Positions 39,860-43,072 of a stretch of DNA of 43,072 nt are shown here, piece after piece (position 1 is the first letter of the stretch; every line of letters begins with the position of its first letter). Location: the NCBI GenBank assembly GCA_001462245.1, contig LIUG01000132.1, forward strand, positions 10,396-53,467, written 5' to 3'. Under the pieces are notes generated by a model. That model was not told the origin of the DNA. It did not search any database and saw only the letters and a program-made list of their open reading frames with translations. The DNA comes from Candidatus Fibrimonas termitidis. Lineage in GTDB: Bacteria > Fibrobacterota > Fibrobacteria > Fibrobacterales > Fibrobacteraceae. Both the position numbers and the translations under genes were made by a program.

Positions 39860-40016
39860 CTAGCCACTCCCCAAGCGAATATTTGCAATATAAAAAATTA
39901 ATCAAATTTGTCAACTTCTTTGCTTTTATTATCGTTTATACACTTTATTTGATGACAAACCACTTTATTAAATGACAAAACCTTTACAAATGAGGGAAAT
40001 TAATATAAATTTGTAT
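39860..40016. repeat. Long direct repeat, copy 1
   Basis: Begins CTAGCCACTCCCCAAG and ends TAATATAAATTTGTAT; nearly the same as 41453-41586. It contains TTTGTCA (39907-39913) and two TGACAAA (39953-39959, 39973-39979), because a 20-nt CACTTTATT...TGACAAA unit is doubled in this copy. It lies upstream of the small ORF and beta-barrel. TTTACA and AT-rich hexamers near its right end may form a promoter. Confidence 0.85.
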
Positions 40017-40045
40017 GCAGATAACCTTATAAGGAGATTCTATTT

Positions 40046-40180
40046 ATGAATAACTCACAATCGAAGGTCGGCGATGCCAATTACAAGAAATTATCGCAAA
40101 AATGCGTTAATCGTGCAAATTTTTTCGTTTCTGGAAATTTACATGTTAAACCCTCAGAAACAATGGAGTTTTCAATATGA
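40046..40180 (+). CDS. 44-aa small ORF coupled to the beta-barrel gene
   Basis: ATG at 40046 has a strong AAGGAG 9 nt upstream; the frame begins MNNSQSKVGDANYKK and ends KPSETMEFSI. Its stop overlaps the ATG of the barrel gene as ATGA. It has no signal peptide or TM helix and is basic. A perfect palindrome CCTTATAAGG (40025-40034) overlaps the ribosome-binding site and may be an operator. It could be a small protein or a translational-coupling leader. No homologue recognised. Confidence 0.55.
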   Translation: MNNSQSKVGDANYKKLSQKCVNRANFFVSGNLHVKPSETMEFSI

Positions 40181-40815
40181 ACAAAATAAAATCAATAGCA
40201 GCGCTAGTTGCTTTGGCAGTTGCATTTTCTTTTGCACAAGAAGATGAAGCAACACAGGAAGGTGGAGGTTTTAAGCTCGGAATAAGAGCCGGATATAACA
40301 TCCACGCCTTTGGCGACAATAAAGGCAATCAGGTGGGAGGGCCCGGTGATGAGCCCGCTAGTATTAGCTTTGTAGGTTTCAATATAGGATTAACGGCAAA
40401 TATTCCGCTTGCAAGCATTCTGGATCTTAATTCCGGATTGGGTTTTGGCTACAGAAAAATTCCTATTATAGATATAAACGATTATGAGGCAGGTATAACC
40501 GAATTTGCCTTGAATATCCCAGTGCTGCTTCAAATTCATCCCTTTGGCGACCATCACTACATTTCTATCGGCGTTCAATTAGATATTCCTCTTTCATCTG
40601 AAGTGTACTGGAAAGAAGACGGCCAAGAGGAAACAAAAAAATATGACGATAGGGCTGGGCTTGACTTTGGCGTAGCGTTTGGATATGGCTATTTGCTAAA
40701 TGAAAATATAATGTTTGATTTCAGAGTTGCTAGATACTTTACAAAATTTGGTGATAAAGATTTAGATGATGGACATCTTGAACAAGCTAGCATAGGTCTA
40801 ACCTATTTCTTTTAA
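40177..40815 (+). CDS. Outer-membrane beta-barrel protein (PorT/OmpW-size)
   Basis: 212 aa with a signal peptide (1-20, AFSFA-Q). The mature part starts with an acidic stretch, then amphipathic strands: FKLGIRAGYNIHAFG, SFVGFNIGLTANIPL, LDLNSGLGFGYRKI, HHYISIGVQLDIPL, AGLDFGVAFGYGYL and a terminal ASIGLTYFF ending in Phe. This is a typical 8-strand porin-like fold of the outer-membrane beta-barrel family. A TGGAG site lies inside the end of the preceding small ORF. Confidence 0.8.
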   Translation: MNKIKSIAALVALAVAFSFAQEDEATQEGGGFKLGIRAGYNIHAFGDNKGNQVGGPGDEPASISFVGFNIGLTANIPLASILDLNSGLGFGYRKIPIIDINDYEAGITEFALNIPVLLQIHPFGDHHYISIGVQLDIPLSSEVYWKEDGQEETKKYDDRAGLDFGVAFGYGYLLNENIMFDFRVARYFTKFGDKDLDDGHLEQASIGLTYFF

Positions 40816-40841
40816 CAATATGTTTTGAAGAACTTGCTATT

Positions 40842-40865
40842 CTCCTACGTATTTGTGCGTAGGAG
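40842..40865. terminator. Hairpin after the beta-barrel gene
   Basis: CTCCTACG-(8 nt)-CGTAGGAG: 8-bp perfect stem, 27 nt past the barrel stop and between convergent genes. No T run on either strand, so it is only a possible terminator. Confidence 0.4.
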
Positions 40866-40898
40866 GAATTATCAGTAGCGGGAAGGAAGTGTTGAAGG

Positions 40899-41039
40899 CT
40901 ATCCAACCAAACTATTAAAAATAGCCTCAATCTTTTGAGCAAATCTCAAATAAGATTTAGCTTCTTCCGCCGAAGGCAATAAACCATCCGGTTTTATCCC
41001 TATATCCTCAGGATAGCGAGAAATACCCAGCCAGCAGTT
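40899..41039 (-). pseudogene. Relic: C-terminal end of a HEPN-domain protein
   Basis: Directly after the nucleotidyltransferase stop and in the same frame, 46 sense codons run to a TAG. The text has SRYPEDIGIKPDGLLPSAEE, then AKSYLRFAQKIEAIFNSLVG. R-Y-P-[DE] followed by an A-x-x-x-L-x-x-A-x-x-I helix is how HEPN partners of minimal nucleotidyltransferases end. The helical body with the R-x4-6-H catalytic motif is missing and there is no start codon, so the toxin half has been deleted. Confidence 0.65.
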
Positions 41040-41438
41040 CTATTTTTCATACAATATTTTTCCTATAGTCTCTATTTCTTCCACAAAATCATTTTTTTGT
41101 TCTTTCAAATATTCAAATTCCGCTTTGGAATACACGATTATATCCATCGCTATCTGGTAATTTATCGCCCTCACGGAACTGGAAACTTTAAGATACCTGT
41201 CCATTCGTTCCCTATAATTATCTACTATTTTCTCAGAATCCAGAATAACTGCCACATCAAGGTCGCTGTTTTCCGTTGGATTGCCTTTGGCGTAAGAACC
41301 GAATAAAATAACTTTGCAAGGCTCTAATTCCTTAAATTTCTCGGTTGCCTCTTCCACCAAATGCCAATTTTTCTCTAAAACCTGCATAGAGGGAAAAATA
41401 GAAATATGCTTGACAACAACAGCATATCGCTTAGCCAT
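41040..41438 (-). CDS. Minimal nucleotidyltransferase (MNT-type antitoxin), partner lost
   Basis: 132 aa from the ATG at 41438 (MAKRYAVVVKHISIFPSM). The signature G-S-x10-D-x-D is intact (LFGSYAKGNPTENSDLDV), and a further Asp lies in QIAMDIIVYS. In MNT-HEPN modules this protein AMPylates and neutralises the HEPN RNase. Here only the HEPN tail remains downstream. The in-frame region further upstream falls in the direct repeat and is not taken as coding. The gene may be an orphan antitoxin or simply decaying. Confidence 0.8.
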   Translation of the reverse strand: MAKRYAVVVKHISIFPSMQVLEKNWHLVEEATEKFKELEPCKVILFGSYAKGNPTENSDLDVAVILDSEKIVDNYRERMDRYLKVSSSVRAINYQIAMDIIVYSKAEFEYLKEQKNDFVEEIETIGKILYEK

Positions 41439-41452
41439 TTGCCAAAGCTCTA

Positions 41453-41586
41453 CTAGCCACTCCCCAAGAATCCGCAATATAAAAAAATTAATCAAATTTG
41501 TCAACTTTTTTGCTTTTATCGTAGTTTAAACACTTTATTAAATGACAAAACCTTTACAAATGGGGGGAATTAATATAAATTTGTAT
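41453..41586. repeat. Long direct repeat, copy 2
   Basis: Same order as copy 1 from CTAGCCACTCCCCAAG to ATATAAATTTGTAT, but with a single CACTTTATT...TGACAAA unit. It lies between the nucleotidyltransferase start and the GLUG adhesin. Confidence 0.85.
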
Positions 41587-41627
41587 AAGAAATAAGAGTT
41601 TTTCTACACCAAAAAGGAGAAATGGCT

Positions 41628-43072
41628 ATGAAAATCAATATGGCATTGACTAAACCTCGTCAGTGGGCGGGGTGTGGTAAGGTGGAAATGGCGGGGTGGA
41701 AGATGTTTAGGTGCTTTAAGAGTTTGTTGGTGGTGGTGGTGGTTGCGGTTGGGGCGTGGGCTACTGATTGGGCTAATTGCGGGGCGGAGAGTAGCCCTTG
41801 TGTTATTACTACTGCTGCGGAGTTGAGGGAGTTGGCGAGTAGAGTTAATGGTACGGATAATTTCTCGCAGGGTAAGTATTTTGAACTCGGTACGAATATT
41901 GACCTTGGCGGTTCGAGTAATCCGTGGACACCAATCGGAGGCTACCAAAGCGGCTATTACTATTTCCAAGGCATTTTCGATGGCAAGGGGCATGTTGTTA
42001 GCGGGATTTATATCAACTCTAACAATGATAATCAGGGCTTGTTCGGGTATGTTTCAGGTAGCACCATAAAAAATCTCGGAATTGCTGTGAACATTAAGGG
42101 AAGATCTGTCGTTGGTGGTTTGGTGGGATTCAGCGGTGGCGGTACCATCATCAACAGCTATGCCATGGGAAATGTGGAGGGAACTGGAGATTATGTAGGT
42201 GGTTTGGTGGGAAGCTGTGGCGGTGGTAACACCACCACCATCATCAACAGCTACGCAACAGGGAATGTAGTGGGAATAAATCAAGTGGGCGGTTTGGTGG
42301 GAGCACTGCAAGGCCGCATCGTCATCAACAGCTACGCAACGGGAAAGGTAGTGGGAACAAGCCATGTGGGTGGCTTGGTGGGAGCACAGCAAGGCAACAT
42401 CATCAATAGCTACGCAACGGGAAATGTGGTGGGAACAAGTCAGGTAGGCGGCTTGGTGGGAAGTAGTAGCGGTTCCATCATAGGATACAGCTATTACGAC
42501 AGCCAAACTAGCGGTCAAACCGACACAGACAAAGGAGAACCCAAATCAACAGAATATATGCAAAGCCCGGAATTCGTTAATATTTTACGAAGTGGAGCAA
42601 TCGCATCTACCAAATGGATCGGCAAGGACATCTATAATAATACATGGATTCACACCCTGGGCAATTATCCAACATTAGGTAATACAATTGTCGATATTGG
42701 CAGTATTTTTGCCGGAGGAGATGGCACAGATGGAAATCCTTATATTATAAAGACAAAAGAGCAATTGAAAAATGTTTCTTTTTTAGCAAATCATGAGATA
42801 TCTTTTAGCAATAAATACCTTAAACTCGGCAATAATATTATCCTTAACGATACTACACATTGGAGAGATTGGGATGAGAACAGCACAGGATTAAATGAGT
42901 GGGTAGCAATAGGGACGGGGCCGACACTTCCATTCAGCGGCACTTTTGACGGCGATGGCCATGTTATTAGCGGCGTTTATATCAACAACTCTAACAATAG
43001 TTCTCAAGGCTTGTTCGGATATAACTCTGGCACAATAAAAAATCTTGGAGTGGTAGCTTCGTATATCAAGGG
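41628..43072 (+). CDS. GLUG-repeat beta-helix adhesin, N-terminal part (runs off the right edge)
   Basis: Open to the window end (481 codons seen). ATG at 41628 has AAGGAG 8 nt upstream; an ATG at 41622 is too close to it. The long basic N-region is followed by a hydrophobic SLLVVVVVAVGAWA signal. Residues about 60-150 form a lead block (ITTAAELRELA, YFELGTNIDLGG, FQGIFDGKGHVVSGIYI, NQGLFGYVSGSTIKNLG). Then come four GLUG repeats (V-G-G-L-V-G ... I-I-N-S-Y-A-[TM]-G), a YYDSQTSGQTDTDKGEPKS exit and WIHTLGNYPTLGN. A second similar block starts about residue 365. Such repeats fold as beta-helices in surface adhesins. The first 200 nt are strikingly G+T-rich. Confidence 0.9.
   Translation, partial: MKINMALTKPRQWAGCGKVEMAGWKMFRCFKSLLVVVVVAVGAWATDWANCGAESSPCVITTAAELRELASRVNGTDNFSQGKYFELGTNIDLGGSSNPWTPIGGYQSGYYYFQGIFDGKGHVVSGIYINSNNDNQGLFGYVSGSTIKNLGIAVNIKGRSVVGGLVGFSGGGTIINSYAMGNVEGTGDYVGGLVGSCGGGNTTTIINSYATGNVVGINQVGGLVGALQGRIVINSYATGKVVGTSHVGGLVGAQQGNIINSYATGNVVGTSQVGGLVGSSSGSIIGYSYYDSQTSGQTDTDKGEPKSTEYMQSPEFVNILRSGAIASTKWIGKDIYNNTWIHTLGNYPTLGNTIVDIGSIFAGGDGTDGNPYIIKTKEQLKNVSFLANHEISFSNKYLKLGNNIILNDTTHWRDWDENSTGLNEWVAIGTGPTLPFSGTFDGDGHVISGVYINNSNNSSQGLFGYNSGTIKNLGVVASYIK
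42112..42480 (+). repeat. GLUG coding repeats (four units)
   Basis: Units of about 75-80 nt encode V-G-G-L-V-G-x-x-x-G-x-I-x-N-S-Y-A-x-G-x-V-x-G. DNA similarity between units is high, especially TGGGAACAAG and AACAGCTACGCAACGGGAAA, so recombination between units is possible. Confidence 0.85.

Noticed and set aside
40899-41438. Intact MNT-HEPN toxin-antitoxin module
   Set aside because: The HEPN body, start codon and R-x4-6-H motif are absent; only a tail remains.
41439-41504. N-terminal extension of the nucleotidyltransferase into repeat copy 2
   Set aside because: The extension is encoded by the direct repeat and is not part of the nucleotidyltransferase fold; the ATG at 41438 is preferred.
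41604-42518. Minus-strand Ser/His/Thr-rich frames opposite the GLUG gene
   Set aside because: They mirror the GLUG repeats, lack start signals and look like no known protein.

Overview
The window looks like a chromosomal segment of a Gram-negative bacterium of the phylum Fibrobacterota, by eye AT-rich and probably host-associated. The clearest marker is a lipoprotein at 9609-10379 carrying the Fibrobacter succinogenes major paralogous (FISUMP) domain. Supporting signs are many lipoproteins and outer-membrane beta-barrels, a GLUG-repeat adhesin, a meso-DAP-type MurE and type IV pilus genes. The phylum assignment is inference from protein families; no rRNA or tRNA gene is visible.

Layout. Positions 1-3900: envelope proteins (partial lipoprotein, PorT-like barrel, PorV/PorQ-like protein, SPOR lipoprotein, small secreted protein). 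3886-9350: recA, a DNA-alkylation repair methyltransferase, pilC, pilT, dapF and an EcsC-family protein. 9350-10627: a structured non-coding stretch, the FISUMP lipoprotein and a tiny leaderless transcription unit divergent from gyrB. 10628-16383: gyrB, a GT-C-type membrane glycosyltransferase and tex. 16390-31883: a continuous minus-strand division and cell-wall (dcw) operon reading mraZ-rsmH-ftsL-ftsI-murE-murF-ftsW-murG-murC-ftsQ-ftsA-ftsZ-cysS-ruvA. Its genes mostly abut or overlap by a few bases, and mraY and murD are missing. 32174-38600: a subtilase-like protein with an altered catalytic motif, lipoproteins, a small membrane protein, mlaE, dnaB and two tandem paralogous lipoproteins. 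38667-43072: a TsaE-FolK fusion, an orphan flagellar-rod-like mini-protein, a coupled small ORF plus beta-barrel, a nucleotidyltransferase followed by the relic of its HEPN partner, and the start of a GLUG adhesin.

The strongest system-level signal is regulatory. At least eleven starts, including gyrB, dnaB, mraZ (head of the dcw operon), pilT, dapF and tsaE-folK, sit only 6-8 nt downstream of a -10-like hexamer (TAYATT and variants, usually preceded by TTTC or TTTAC). They have no Shine-Dalgarno sequence, so their mRNAs should be leaderless. Other genes use the same -10 element plus an ordinary leader with a GGAG-type site. One leaderless unit encodes only a 19-codon peptide whose last codons lie inside a perfect intrinsic terminator. 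It sits behind the best promoter in the window (TTGACA-N17-TACATT) and is the best candidate here for an undescribed element.

The accessory end (38.4-43 kb) shows recombination scars: two long direct repeats flanking 1.4 kb, a decayed HEPN gene, a short gene fragment and, further left, a stray copy of part of mlaE.
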